Source: Oleispira sp963933055
GTDB taxonomy: Bacteria > Pseudomonadota > Gammaproteobacteria > Pseudomonadales > Oceanobacteraceae
Reading direction: 5' to 3'
NCBI GenBank assembly: GCA_963933055.1
Contig: CAWVSY010000018.1
Coordinates: 1 to 62,958 of the forward strand
DNA length: 62,958 nucleotides
The notes below the pieces were generated by a model. That model was given only the letters and a program-made list of their open reading frames with translations. It was not told where the DNA came from and did not search any database. The number at the start of each line of letters is the position of its first letter. Position 1 is the stretch's first letter. Below, in pieces: positions 1 to 8,680 of the stretch. The translations under genes were made by a program, and so were the position numbers.

Positions 1-74
1 TGGAAGGTTTAGACAAGCATTTACGATTGATTGAAAGCTATAAGAAGCTGCATCAATTACGCGCTGTATTTTAA
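1..74 (+). CDS. C-terminal fragment of an upstream gene (partial)
   Basis: An open frame enters from the left edge and ends with TAA at 72-74. It encodes about 23 residues of charged, helical character ending LRAVF. No start is visible because the gene begins outside the window. The piece is too short to assign a family. It could also be a chance open frame, since only 23 codons are seen. Confidence 0.35.
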   Translation, partial: EGLDKHLRLIESYKKLHQLRAVF

Positions 75-154
75 TCATTAGCAGCCCCGTAAACACGCCG
101 CTATAAATATGTTACTTTGCTCTCTGATATAATGAATAGCTATGGAATAGATGA

Positions 155-1471
155 ATGAAAATACTTATGTGGATTGGCATTGTGTTGCTAGTTATGTCTA
201 TTGTTTCTGTATTAGTTGTTGCTGCTTTTGCATTTTATGCAAATAGCCCAAGCACACATAATGCGACGGCTTATGATAGCAGTGTAAGTAATCAATATTA
301 CCTGCAAGACGGTAAAGTAATTTATGTGTTGGATGGTAATTTCTTCCAAATCGGAGGCACAGAGATAGAAGGAGCAGACCCTGACAGTTTTAGTGTTATC
401 GATCAGTCTTACGCAAAAGATATTAATAATATTTATTATGACGGAAAACCTGTTGCAGGTGCCAATCCTAACTCGGTAGCACTTGTTACCTCTGAGCTTC
501 CAGAAGACAGTGCTAACTCTGGTTATCTTATTAGTGATGGTAAAGTTTTCTGTTATGGAGAAATTATTGAAGGTGCCGATCCTGCCTCTTTCTCTTATCT
601 TCTTGGTTCCTACGCGATGGATAAAGACTATTTGTATTATTACATCGATATAAAAATTCCCCGTAAAGCGACCCCTACCGCCATCCCTAACGCCAACGCT
701 GGTTACATTAGGCATGGCGAGCAAGTGATTTTTCATGGAGTAGTGATTAGTGATGAAGCTAACGATTTTAAAATTATCAGTGATGAATACGCAGTAGATG
801 CATCGCATGTCTATTCTCATGGCGAGATTGTTGAAGGCATGGTACCTGATGGTTTTACGGTTATTTCTCCTTATTACAGAAAAGATAAAAACCAAGCGTA
901 TTATTTTAATACGCCTATTCCAGAAAGTGATTCAGACACCTTTAAAGTATTAAATGATGCTATTTCAAAGGATCAAAAAAATCTCTATTACAATGGCTGT
1001 ATTGTTAATAATAAAAAGCCATCAGAGGTTCGTCGATCTGACGCGGATGAGCTAGGAAAAATATGGAAATGGAAATCCCTTCATCTCGATGCAACAAGGG
1101 TAATACTTGTTCCTAGCGATGATATTGAAGACATTACTAACGACTTCTACGCCTATAATAATGACGTTTATGGTAGGAATAAAAAGTTAGCAGACGTTAA
1201 GCCTGAAGATGTGATTGTTCTAGATAAAGAAGAGAACACATTTGTCCGAATAGGAAATGAGGTCTTTTATTATGGCATCGCTATTATTGGTGTAGATGCT
1301 GAGACCTTTGCTATCATCTCAGATCGCTTTTCAAAAGATGCTAATCATGTTTATTGGGGCGAGCACAGAGTAATCGATGCCGATCCTTCAACGTTCAGAT
1401 ATGAAGATAATTTATACGCAGATGAAAACGAAGCAGGTGAATATAGTCTGAAAATAGTGGAAGATACATAG
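155..1471 (+). CDS. DKNYY-repeat family protein, membrane-anchored
   Basis: The 438-residue protein begins with one hydrophobic segment (about residues 4-28) that acts as an uncleaved anchor or signal peptide. The rest is made of degenerate repeats of about 50-60 residues, each with a core like YAKDINNIYYDGK followed by an acidic D(P/A)xSF step (visible near residues 70-80, 88-102, 150-165, 215-235, 250-285 and 395-415). This matches the DKNYY family, which has no known function and is often found in proteins of the cell envelope. The likely location is the periplasmic face. The start is supported by GGAAT upstream of ATG 155. No enzyme motif or cysteine cluster is seen. It stands alone, with the MscS gene 115 bp downstream. 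Confidence 0.75.
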   Translation: MKILMWIGIVLLVMSIVSVLVVAAFAFYANSPSTHNATAYDSSVSNQYYLQDGKVIYVLDGNFFQIGGTEIEGADPDSFSVIDQSYAKDINNIYYDGKPVAGANPNSVALVTSELPEDSANSGYLISDGKVFCYGEIIEGADPASFSYLLGSYAMDKDYLYYYIDIKIPRKATPTAIPNANAGYIRHGEQVIFHGVVISDEANDFKIISDEYAVDASHVYSHGEIVEGMVPDGFTVISPYYRKDKNQAYYFNTPIPESDSDTFKVLNDAISKDQKNLYYNGCIVNNKKPSEVRRSDADELGKIWKWKSLHLDATRVILVPSDDIEDITNDFYAYNNDVYGRNKKLADVKPEDVIVLDKEENTFVRIGNEVFYYGIAIIGVDAETFAIISDRFSKDANHVYWGEHRVIDADPSTFRYEDNLYADENEAGEYSLKIVEDT

Positions 1472-1586
1472 TCTCTATCTTTACGATCTTACTTATTTCA
1501 ATGCTGTCGTATATTTAATTGGCTGGGAAGAACTCGTGCTGAAATAGTACGATTTTAAATTAAAAAACATGTGATGAAAAACAGGT

Positions 1587-2450
1587 ATGCCAATGGAACC
1601 AATCAATATTCTAGTCAGTAAATTACAAGAGATGGCACAGGCGGGGATTGAGTTAACACCTCAGCTACTTATTTCAGTGTTCATCATTTTAATGACTTAC
1701 CTCTTTGCTAAGTTAGCTGGAAATTTAACAAAACGAATCTTTAGCAGAACGAAATTACGCCCAAGTTTGGTCAATTTGATGGTATTGTTTTCATCATTAG
1801 GTATCTGGATATTTGGTCTGATGGTAGCAGCAATTATTGCCTTTCCGAGTTTGACTCCCGCCAAGATGCTTGCCGGTTTAGGGATAGGATCCGTAGCTAT
1901 TGGTTTTGCTTTTAAAGATATATTTGAGAATTTTTTAGCCGGAATTCTTATTTTATTGCGCCGTGAAATGCGTATTAATGATTTTATCGCCTGCCAAGGT
2001 TATGAAGGAACTGTTGAAGCAATTTTGGTTCGTGAAACTCATATCCGCGAAACTGATGGCGAATTAGTTATTTTGCCAAACAGTATGCTGTTTAAAAATC
2101 CACTTACGATTCGAACAGACATTGAACAGCGTAGAACGACCATTACATGTGGCGTCGGTTATGGTGAAAACGTTGATGACGCAAGGGCTATTATTAAAAC
2201 TGCAGTTACTGAATGTGAAACGGTTATCAGTGACTCAAGACCTATTGAAGTATTCGCTAATGAGTTTGCTGATTCAGCAATAAATTTTGAAGTATCGTGG
2301 TGGACTGGATCTAAGCCAATTGACATTCGGGTATCTAGAGATGAAGTAGTGGCCGCTATAAAATCGGCTCTTGATGAGGCTAAAATTGAAATCCCATTCC
2401 CTTATAGAACACTCACGTTTAAGCAGCCTATTAGTATTAAAGATACCTAG
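1587..2450 (+). CDS. Small mechanosensitive ion channel, MscS family
   Basis: A 287-residue inner-membrane protein with three predicted transmembrane segments (about residues 25-42, 60-85 and 90-120), like E. coli MscS (286 residues). The pore helix is visible as the Gly/Ala-rich stretch MLAGLGIGSVAIGFAFKDI, followed by the conserved ENFLAGILILL turn into the cytoplasmic beta domain. The soluble C-terminal domain contains the family pattern VxxILVRETHIRETDGELVILPN. Such channels open under hypo-osmotic membrane tension and release small solutes. A second, longer MscS homologue lies at 17430-18740. It appears monocistronic. Confidence 0.9.
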   Translation: MPMEPINILVSKLQEMAQAGIELTPQLLISVFIILMTYLFAKLAGNLTKRIFSRTKLRPSLVNLMVLFSSLGIWIFGLMVAAIIAFPSLTPAKMLAGLGIGSVAIGFAFKDIFENFLAGILILLRREMRINDFIACQGYEGTVEAILVRETHIRETDGELVILPNSMLFKNPLTIRTDIEQRRTTITCGVGYGENVDDARAIIKTAVTECETVISDSRPIEVFANEFADSAINFEVSWWTGSKPIDIRVSRDEVVAAIKSALDEAKIEIPFPYRTLTFKQPISIKDT

Positions 2451-2590
2451 TGAAGCACTGTGCCATTACCATTCGTTGTGGCGCCAGTGTTTGTAGGCGC
2501 TCGCTTACGTAATAAGTGAAGATATCTGTATTCATAACGGGGTAAAATACACCGTATTATTGATCTTCACACACTCTGGTATATACCACT

Positions 2591-4351
2591 ATGACAACTA
2601 CGCTACCTGAGAAAACAGCTCCACGGGTTTCGACCCTTGACGATCTTGCCAAGTTGGCGAATTATTCTCTTATGGATACGCTTAATTGCGATCCTCACGC
2701 GACTCAAGATGGTATTGACCATCGGTCGCGCCAAGTCTTCTCTGGGCATTATGTGCCTGTTAATCCTACGCCGATCAAAGACCCTGAATACATAGCGCAC
2801 AGCCAAAGCTTGTTTTCTGAACTTGGTTTTGCCGACAGTTTGGCGGAGTCTGCTGATTTTATGCGTATGTTCTCTGGGGATATCTCTCAGGTTCCTGAAC
2901 CGTTGCGTAAGGTCGGGTGGGCGACGGGTTACGCACTGTCTATTTATGGTACGGAATACATTCAGCAGTGTCCGTTCCAAACGGGCAACGGTTATGGCGA
3001 TGGTCGTGCGGTATCGGTGCTTGAGGCGGTGATCAACGGCCAGCGTTGGGAAATGCAATTGAAGGGTGGTGGTCGCACGCCTTATTGTCGCGGTGCAGAC
3101 GGTCGTGCGGTATTGCGGTCGAGCATTCGTGAGTTTTTGGCTCAAGAGCATTTGCACGCTCTTGGTGTACCGACCTCTCGTTCGTTGAGTTTGTACGTTT
3201 CAAAATCAGAAACAGTACAGCGACCTTGGTATTCTGAGGGCTCGCGTGCGGAGAATCCGGATATGATGGTTTCGGAAGCTGTCGCGATTTCGACACGGGT
3301 TGCACCGTCGTTTCTTCGGGTTGGTCAGCTTGAACTTTTTGCGCGTCGTGCTCGTAATAACGAACATCCAAAAGCGCTGGAAGAGCTTGAGAAAATTGTG
3401 CTGCACTTGATTGATCGTGAGTACACTGATGTTATCGATCAGCAGCTTAGCCTTGCTGAAAAAGTGGTGGTGCTGGCGCGCGAGTTTCAAAACCGCCTGA
3501 CATCTTTAATAGCGAACTGGATTCGTATTGGTTTTTGCCAGGGTAACTTTAATAGTGATAACTGCGCAGCCGGTGGCTTTACGCTTGATTATGGCCCTTT
3601 CGGTTTTTGCGATGTGTTTAATCCGTATTATCAGCCGTGGACGGGAGGCGGTCGTCACTTCTCGTTTTTGAATCAGCCCAACGCTGCAGAAAGTAACTTC
3701 ATTATGTTTTGCTCGGCGTTACGTCACTTAGTTGTTTCGCATAAAGAATGTCTGAAAGAGCTGGATAAAATTGAAGGTGAATTTCAGAGCGTTATGCGCA
3801 TGCAAATGAAAAAAATGTGGGCGGCTAAGTTGGGGTTGGTCTTGGAAGAAGAGGGAGAAGGTTTTGACTACGAGCTGTTCAGTGAGCTACAAAAGCTGAT
3901 GGTGCAAACCCCTGTTGATTATACAATTTTCTTCCGTGAGCTTTCATCGATCCCTGATGATATTGGCCCTCTTAAGAAAAGTTTTTACAATCACTCAAGT
4001 ACTAATAGTGCACAAAAAACCGAAGAGATGGATACGCTCTGGGAAGCGTGGCTAGTAAAATGGAAGTCGCGGCTAAACAGCTCTGCTGATGCAAGTTCGC
4101 CTCGATCTTATGAAGAGATTTCTAAACAGATGAAGCTGGTTAACCCAAAATACATTTTGCGCGAGTGGTTTGTTAAGCCTGCTTATCAGCAAGCAACGGC
4201 TGGGAATTATTCTTTAATTAAAGAATTGCAAAACGTAATGACGAATCCTTATGCAGAGCAGCCGCAGGAAATAGAAGATAAATACTATCGTTTAAAACCG
4301 TCAGAGTTTTTTGCGATAGGTGGATTATCTCATTTGAGCTGTTCTTCGTGA
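2591..4351 (+). CDS. selO: Protein adenylyltransferase SelO (YdiU family)
   Basis: SelO is a pseudokinase-fold enzyme that transfers AMP from ATP to Ser, Thr or Tyr of target proteins during oxidative stress. The nucleotide-binding core is clear: QLKGGGRTPYCRGADGRAVLR (about residues 157-177) with the lysine and the following SSIREFLAQE glutamate, and a DYGPFGF metal-binding motif near residue 334. The C-terminus ends in CSS, the position where eukaryotic SelO carries selenocysteine and E. coli YdiU has a cysteine. At 586 residues it is longer than usual (about 480-520), with extra sequence in the C-terminal half. The family motif HGVMNTDN is changed here to QGNFNSDN; both asparagines and the aspartate are retained. 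Standalone gene. Confidence 0.9.
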   Translation: MTTTLPEKTAPRVSTLDDLAKLANYSLMDTLNCDPHATQDGIDHRSRQVFSGHYVPVNPTPIKDPEYIAHSQSLFSELGFADSLAESADFMRMFSGDISQVPEPLRKVGWATGYALSIYGTEYIQQCPFQTGNGYGDGRAVSVLEAVINGQRWEMQLKGGGRTPYCRGADGRAVLRSSIREFLAQEHLHALGVPTSRSLSLYVSKSETVQRPWYSEGSRAENPDMMVSEAVAISTRVAPSFLRVGQLELFARRARNNEHPKALEELEKIVLHLIDREYTDVIDQQLSLAEKVVVLAREFQNRLTSLIANWIRIGFCQGNFNSDNCAAGGFTLDYGPFGFCDVFNPYYQPWTGGGRHFSFLNQPNAAESNFIMFCSALRHLVVSHKECLKELDKIEGEFQSVMRMQMKKMWAAKLGLVLEEEGEGFDYELFSELQKLMVQTPVDYTIFFRELSSIPDDIGPLKKSFYNHSSTNSAQKTEEMDTLWEAWLVKWKSRLNSSADASSPRSYEEISKQMKLVNPKYILREWFVKPAYQQATAGNYSLIKELQNVMTNPYAEQPQEIEDKYYRLKPSEFFAIGGLSHLSCSS

Positions 4352-4462
4352 TTCTTCATAGACTAATATCAATATTGTTTATAAAGAACATAAATACTTA
4401 ACCTATTTGTCATAGTTCCTATCTAGCATCTTGTTCAAGATAATCAAATGGATAGGAACCTC

Positions 4463-6529
4463 ATGAAAATACCGAACAATCATTTTATTAAAGCGGCTTT
4501 TTACTCGTCACTTTTTATTGGGCTTACTGCCTGTGGTGGCGATAAATCCAGTAGCTCAGAAAAAGTGCCTGCTGTTAATAATTCTGCTGCTGCACCTGAG
4601 GTTGTTGCTGAGGAAGAACCTAGCCAAGTTGTATTGCGAGTCATGGAAACAACAGACTTACATGCGAATATCATGAATTATAACTATTACCGAGGTGCTG
4701 TTGATGACTCTGTGGGCTTGGTAAAAACTGCGACTTTAATTCAATCTGCCCGGGCTGAAGTTAAAAACAGTGTGCTGGTTGATAATGGTGATTTACTGCA
4801 AGGTAGCCCGTTAGGTGATTATGTTGCTAAGGTGAAAGGGCTTGAGGAAAATGAGGTTCATCCTATTTATAAAGCGATGAATCTTTTGAATTATGATGCG
4901 GCTAATATTGGTAATCATGAGTTCAATTTTGGCCTTCCGTTTTTAAAGCAAGCTATTGATGATGCTAACTTTCCTTATACTTCTGCGAATGTTTTTTTTG
5001 ATGATCATGACAATGATGATACGAACGATATTCCGTATTTTAAGCCTTACCTTTTGCAAGAAAAAAATGTTCTCGATGCGGAAGGCGATGCTCATCAACT
5101 AACCATTGGTTATATCGGTTTTGTGCCTCCACAGGTAATGCAGTGGGATAAAAATAATCTTGAGACGCGAGTAAAAGCAAAAGATATTGTCGATATGGCG
5201 AATCATTATGTACCTATGATGAAAGCGGATGGCGCGGACATTATTATTGCGATTCCTCATTCTGGCTTGGTGACGAGTGAGCGTTTAGGAGGTGATGAGA
5301 ATGCGAGCTTCTACTTATCACAAGTCGAAGGTATTGATGCGATTATGTTTGGTCATGCTCATCGCAATTTTCCTGGTCATAGCAGTTATGACAATTTAGC
5401 CGGTGTGGATAATGTGAAGGGGACTATTAATGGTGTGGCTGCTGTTATGCCAGGCTATTGGGGTAAATATTTAGGGTACATCGATTTAACGTTGGAAAAG
5501 AGTGCGGATGATGTTTGGTCTGTTACTGATAGCGAATCTATTTTGAAAGCAATTTCTCAGTCAAACCCCGACCGTTCTGTTACCTCATTGGTGGAATCGC
5601 ATGCAGGTATTGAAGAGGCTGTTAAGCACGATCATGAGTTGGTGAATTCTTGGGTAAGTGATCCTTTTGCTAAAATATCTCAGCCTATCAATAGTTTTTT
5701 TGCATTAGTGCAAGACGATTCTTCGATTCAAGTTGTAACAGATGCACAGGCTTGGTACGTAAAAACCATTGTTAAAGGTACTGAGCTTGAAGGTTTGCCG
5801 ATTCTTTCTGTTGGTGCTCCGTTTCGTGCGGGTCGTGGTGGAGCGGATGATTTTACTGATTTGTCGGCCGGTGATGTTTCTTATGGCAATGTCGCGGATT
5901 TGTATATTTACCCTAATACGTTAAAAGTTCTGCAGCTGAATGGCGAAGAAGTTAAGCAATGGTTAGAAATGTCGGCAGGACAATTCAATACTATTGCGGC
6001 TGGTAGCCAAAATGTTGAGTTAATTAATTCAGATTTTCCAAGTTATAACTTTGATGTGATTGATGGTATTGAATACGAAATCGATGTTAGCCAAGCTGCA
6101 CGTTACGACAAGTCGGGTAACTTGGTTGATGTGAATAACAGTCGTATTAAAAATATTACGTATCAAGGTGAGCCCATTAACCTCACGCAGAAATTCTTAG
6201 TGGTTTCTAATAATTATCGTGCTTCGGGTGGTGGGAATTTCCCAGGTATTAGCAGTGAAAAAATTGTGGTTGATGCACCGAATGAGAATCGTCAGGCGGT
6301 TGCAGATTATTTGATTTTTAGCACGAACGAAAATCCTGAAACGGGCTTTGATCCTTCAGCTGATGGCAACTGGTCTTTTACTCCGTTAGCCAATACACGT
6401 GTCGTCTTTAAAGGATCGAGCAAGGATGCAGCACAGACTTTTGCTGGAGAAAACCCTGCACTTAATTATTCTAGTCTCGATGCTGATGGGTATGGTGTTT
6501 ATAGCTTAGATCTAGGGCCGATTAACTAA
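4463..6529 (+). CDS. cpdB: CpdB-like 2',3'-cyclic nucleotide phosphodiesterase/3'-nucleotidase, lipoprotein
   Basis: A periplasmic enzyme that salvages nucleotides by removing phosphate from 2',3'-cyclic and 3' nucleotides. The N-terminus is a lipoprotein signal with lipobox LTAC, so it is probably anchored to a membrane, unlike soluble E. coli CpdB. The calcineurin-like metal site is seen in TTDLHANI (near residue 65), DNGDLLQGSP, IGNHEFNFG and FGHAHRNFPG. The 5'-nucleotidase C-terminal domain follows, with GAPFRAGRGG and SNNYRASGGG. I place the start at ATG 4463, which has AGGAA four bases upstream; an in-frame ATG at 4448 would add five residues before the signal peptide and lacks a clear ribosome site. 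The next gene is also a phosphatase. Confidence 0.88.
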   Translation: MKIPNNHFIKAAFYSSLFIGLTACGGDKSSSSEKVPAVNNSAAAPEVVAEEEPSQVVLRVMETTDLHANIMNYNYYRGAVDDSVGLVKTATLIQSARAEVKNSVLVDNGDLLQGSPLGDYVAKVKGLEENEVHPIYKAMNLLNYDAANIGNHEFNFGLPFLKQAIDDANFPYTSANVFFDDHDNDDTNDIPYFKPYLLQEKNVLDAEGDAHQLTIGYIGFVPPQVMQWDKNNLETRVKAKDIVDMANHYVPMMKADGADIIIAIPHSGLVTSERLGGDENASFYLSQVEGIDAIMFGHAHRNFPGHSSYDNLAGVDNVKGTINGVAAVMPGYWGKYLGYIDLTLEKSADDVWSVTDSESILKAISQSNPDRSVTSLVESHAGIEEAVKHDHELVNSWVSDPFAKISQPINSFFALVQDDSSIQVVTDAQAWYVKTIVKGTELEGLPILSVGAPFRAGRGGADDFTDLSAGDVSYGNVADLYIYPNTLKVLQLNGEEVKQWLEMSAGQFNTIAAGSQNVELINSDFPSYNFDVIDGIEYEIDVSQAARYDKSGNLVDVNNSRIKNITYQGEPINLTQKFLVVSNNYRASGGGNFPGISSEKIVVDAPNENRQAVADYLIFSTNENPETGFDPSADGNWSFTPLANTRVVFKGSSKDAAQTFAGENPALNYSSLDADGYGVYSLDLGPIN

Positions 6530-6558
6530 ATTTTAAATTGGACTTTCCCTTCAAAGTC

Positions 6559-6598
6559 ATGTCATCAATGCTTCATTGTCTTGTCATGGCTTTGTCAT
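6559..6598 (+). promoter_or_regulatory. Candidate tandem Pho boxes (four 7-bp repeats at 11-bp period)
   Basis: Four copies of a TTGTCAT-like heptamer begin at 6559, 6570, 6581 and 6592 (ATGTCAT, GCTTCAT, TTGTCAT, TTGTCAT), each separated by four bases. An 11-bp direct-repeat period is the signature of PhoB binding sites. A weak -10-like TTTAAT lies about 10 bp downstream. No intact gene follows directly; the next frame (6624-6860) has no start codon. The site may be an orphan promoter or a distal site for the phosphatase at 7030. Confidence 0.55.
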
Positions 6599-6623
6599 TT
6601 CTACCTTTTAATTTGTTCTATGA

Positions 6624-6860
6624 GTTAACCATATCGCTAAATTTTTAGGCTGCGGTGAGGCGGTCTTAATCATTATATTTGGGCTTCTTAGTGCAGACAT
6701 TAAATGTTTTCTTCTTTACTATTTGAAACCTCCTATTCAAAATAACCGCGCGATTATATTAACTCTAAATGAGCCGATTCCTATTGAATTAATACGCCAC
6801 TGCCTTGAATTATCACTGAATTATAAAAAAATTAAACATCTGCCTTTACTAGGAGCGTAG
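6624..6860 (+). pseudogene. Possible gene remnant without a start codon
   Basis: A 78-codon stop-free frame ends at TAG 6858-6860 and is closed upstream by TGA at 6621-6623. The C-terminal half reads like a real protein (for example ILTLNEPIPIELIRHCLELS and IKHLPLLGA), but the frame has no ATG or GTG and only one internal TTG, late. It lies directly behind the tandem Pho boxes. I read it as the decayed end of a Pho-controlled gene, but in this AT-rich interval chance cannot be excluded. Family not recognised. Confidence 0.3.
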
Positions 6861-6941
6861 TATTTTTTCTATTGTTCTTACGCGAATGGTGAATAGCTTA
6901 AAAACTTAGTCGTTCGATAAAACAGCTCAATTTGGGCCAAT

Positions 6942-6959
6942 GTGTCATAAAACTGACCT
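6942..6959 (+). promoter_or_regulatory. Pho box of the phosphatase promoter
   Basis: The 18-bp site GTGTCATAAAACTGACCT is close to the E. coli Pho box consensus (CTGTCATAAAnCTGTCAt). It is two heptamers spaced by four bases. A -10 hexamer TAGTAT starts at 6970, ten bases after the site, which is the spacing expected when PhoB replaces the -35 element. The start codon of the phosphatase gene is 70 bp downstream. Confidence 0.72.
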
Positions 6960-7029
6960 ATTAATACTCTAGTATGTACGAACGTGCTACTTTTTATGGC
7001 TCACTACTAATACTTTAAGGATATTAACG

Positions 7030-8004
7030 ATGATTTCGCCTAAAGCTTTATTCTCTGTTGCTCTATTGGGGGCTACTGCTTCTGTTTCTGCGGACTCTGG
7101 CTTCATTGTTATGGGAGATTCTGGTACTGGGCAGGTTTCTCAGTACCGAGTCGCGGCTTCTATGGCGCAGACCTGTAGCCAAGTATCTTGCGATTTTGTA
7201 TTAGGCTTGGGTGATAACATTTACGAATACGGCCCCAAATCTGTTACCGATGTTCAATTCAAAACGAAATTCGAAGACCCTTATAAAGATTTTGATATTC
7301 CCTTTTTTATGGTGCAAGGCAACCACGATAATAGCCTCATCGTTCCGGGAGATGGTGGTTTTAACCAGCGCGGATTCCGCGAAGTAGAATATACCCAACA
7401 CAGCCCTCGTTGGCGCATGCCTAGCCGTTATTATTCTTTTGAGGCTGATCAGCAAAATGCCTTATTTATAGCGGTGGATTCAAATCCACAAAATGCCTAT
7501 TTACCACCATTATTCAGCCCGTATTGGTGGCCGAATGGCAAGTATGTAAAGCAGCAAACCTCGTGGATTCAAAACGTTCTTTCTGATTCTTCTGCGCAGT
7601 GGAAATTTGCTTTTGCTCATCATCCTTATATGACAAATGGCCATCATGGCAATGATGTTTTATTGCAAGGTAATAAGCCTTATCGAAAGTTTGTGCAGAA
7701 AGCTTTGTGTGATGATGTTGATTTTTTCTTTGCCGGTCATGAGCACGCTTTGGAATTATTAAGCGCACAGCAAGATGATGATGGAAAATGCGGAACGACG
7801 TTTCAGGCGATTTCTGGAGCTGCGGCTAAGAATAATGGTAAGCGTGAAAAATCACCTGAATTTCAGACGATCTGGGACAGCTACGATCAGCAATGGGGAT
7901 ATTTCCACGGCTTAATCAGTGGTGACCAGTTTACGTTAACGGCTTATACAGTTAACGAAGCCGGTGATACTACGCAGGCATTCCAGAAAGTTTTTAACAA
8001 GTAG
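7030..8004 (+). CDS. Purple acid phosphatase-like metallophosphoesterase, exported
   Basis: A 324-residue secreted phosphatase. A cleavable signal peptide (about residues 1-21, ending SVSA) precedes the catalytic domain. The binuclear-metal motifs are in order: GDSGTG (about 28-33), GLGDNIYEYG (about 59-68), GNHDN (about 97-101), HHPYMTNGHHG and AGHEHALEL. The GDNxY tyrosine is typical of tartrate-resistant/purple acid phosphatases, where it ligates the ferric ion. It would release phosphate from organic esters outside the inner membrane. The Pho box at 6942-6959 predicts induction by phosphate starvation. ATG 7030 has AAGGA upstream. A PDZ-protein gene follows after seven bases and probably shares the transcript. 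Confidence 0.87.
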   Translation: MISPKALFSVALLGATASVSADSGFIVMGDSGTGQVSQYRVAASMAQTCSQVSCDFVLGLGDNIYEYGPKSVTDVQFKTKFEDPYKDFDIPFFMVQGNHDNSLIVPGDGGFNQRGFREVEYTQHSPRWRMPSRYYSFEADQQNALFIAVDSNPQNAYLPPLFSPYWWPNGKYVKQQTSWIQNVLSDSSAQWKFAFAHHPYMTNGHHGNDVLLQGNKPYRKFVQKALCDDVDFFFAGHEHALELLSAQQDDDGKCGTTFQAISGAAAKNNGKREKSPEFQTIWDSYDQQWGYFHGLISGDQFTLTAYTVNEAGDTTQAFQKVFNK

Positions 8005-8011
8005 GCAGATT

Positions 8012-8680
8012 ATGAAAAAGACAGCGTTATTCATTGTCGGATTATGCGGTATAGCGCTTATTGCTATAGCCGTGAATTTGATGCCAGAAAATCAGTCTGG
8101 GTTGGTTGTTGAAAAACCGATTATTCCAAAATCCAGTCAACTAGATAGTTATCATTTAGAGTATGCGCAAGAATTGGAAGTCATTGGCAATGACGAGCGA
8201 TTTGTAGGCAGTGATGATGAGAAGCCAACGCAACCGCCTGCTACGATTGAACGTGTTTTTGATGGTTTTGCGGTTAAGGTTCCTGATCTTTCAGAAGATC
8301 ATCTTGAAGCCGAGGTTTATAAAGAGCAGTTGCAATATACGCTGGGTAATTTGCAGCCTGAAATCCTTGATGGTGTCTTGCAAGAATATGAATTGCATTA
8401 TGATACTTTGCTGAGTGAGATGGGATTAATACACTCTTGTGATGGTGCTTATTGTGGTTATCAAATTGGCGAGGGTGCTTTTTTTGATATATTAAAAGCG
8501 AATGACTTTGAGCGTGGCGATGTGATTTTGGCGATTAACGCTCAGAATGTGAATGCAATTAATAGCTACGATGCGTTTAAAGCATCGATTTTTAATCAGG
8601 CTGATCAAATTGAATTGAGCATTTCACGCAGAGGCGAAGTTCAATATTTGCAGGTTCCTATCACTCAAAGCAGGCTGTAA
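8012..8680 (+). CDS. Membrane-anchored PDZ-domain protein (GspC C-terminal-like)
   Basis: A 222-residue protein with an N-terminal hydrophobic anchor (about residues 5-22) and a periplasmic remainder. The C-terminal 80 residues form a PDZ-like domain (GYQIGEGAFFDILKANDF, RGDVILAINAQNV) of the kind that ends the type II secretion protein GspC, where it helps select substrates. No other type II secretion gene is in the window. The two cysteines (HSCDGAYCGY) could form a disulfide. The start is ATG 8012; an in-frame ATG at 7964 would overlap the phosphatase and lacks a signal-like N-terminus. Co-transcription with the phosphatase suggests Pho control and perhaps a role in its folding or export, which is inference. 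Confidence 0.65.
   Translation: MKKTALFIVGLCGIALIAIAVNLMPENQSGLVVEKPIIPKSSQLDSYHLEYAQELEVIGNDERFVGSDDEKPTQPPATIERVFDGFAVKVPDLSEDHLEAEVYKEQLQYTLGNLQPEILDGVLQEYELHYDTLLSEMGLIHSCDGAYCGYQIGEGAFFDILKANDFERGDVILAINAQNVNAINSYDAFKASIFNQADQIELSISRRGEVQYLQVPITQSRL

Noticed and set aside
2603..3490. Several minus-strand open frames inside selO
   Set aside because: They are antisense shadows of a strong coding gene, with low-complexity basic content and no ribosome sites.
4390..4420. Possible Pho box upstream of cpdB (TTGTCAT near 4408)
   Set aside because: Only one heptamer matches; the second repeat at +11 is poor.
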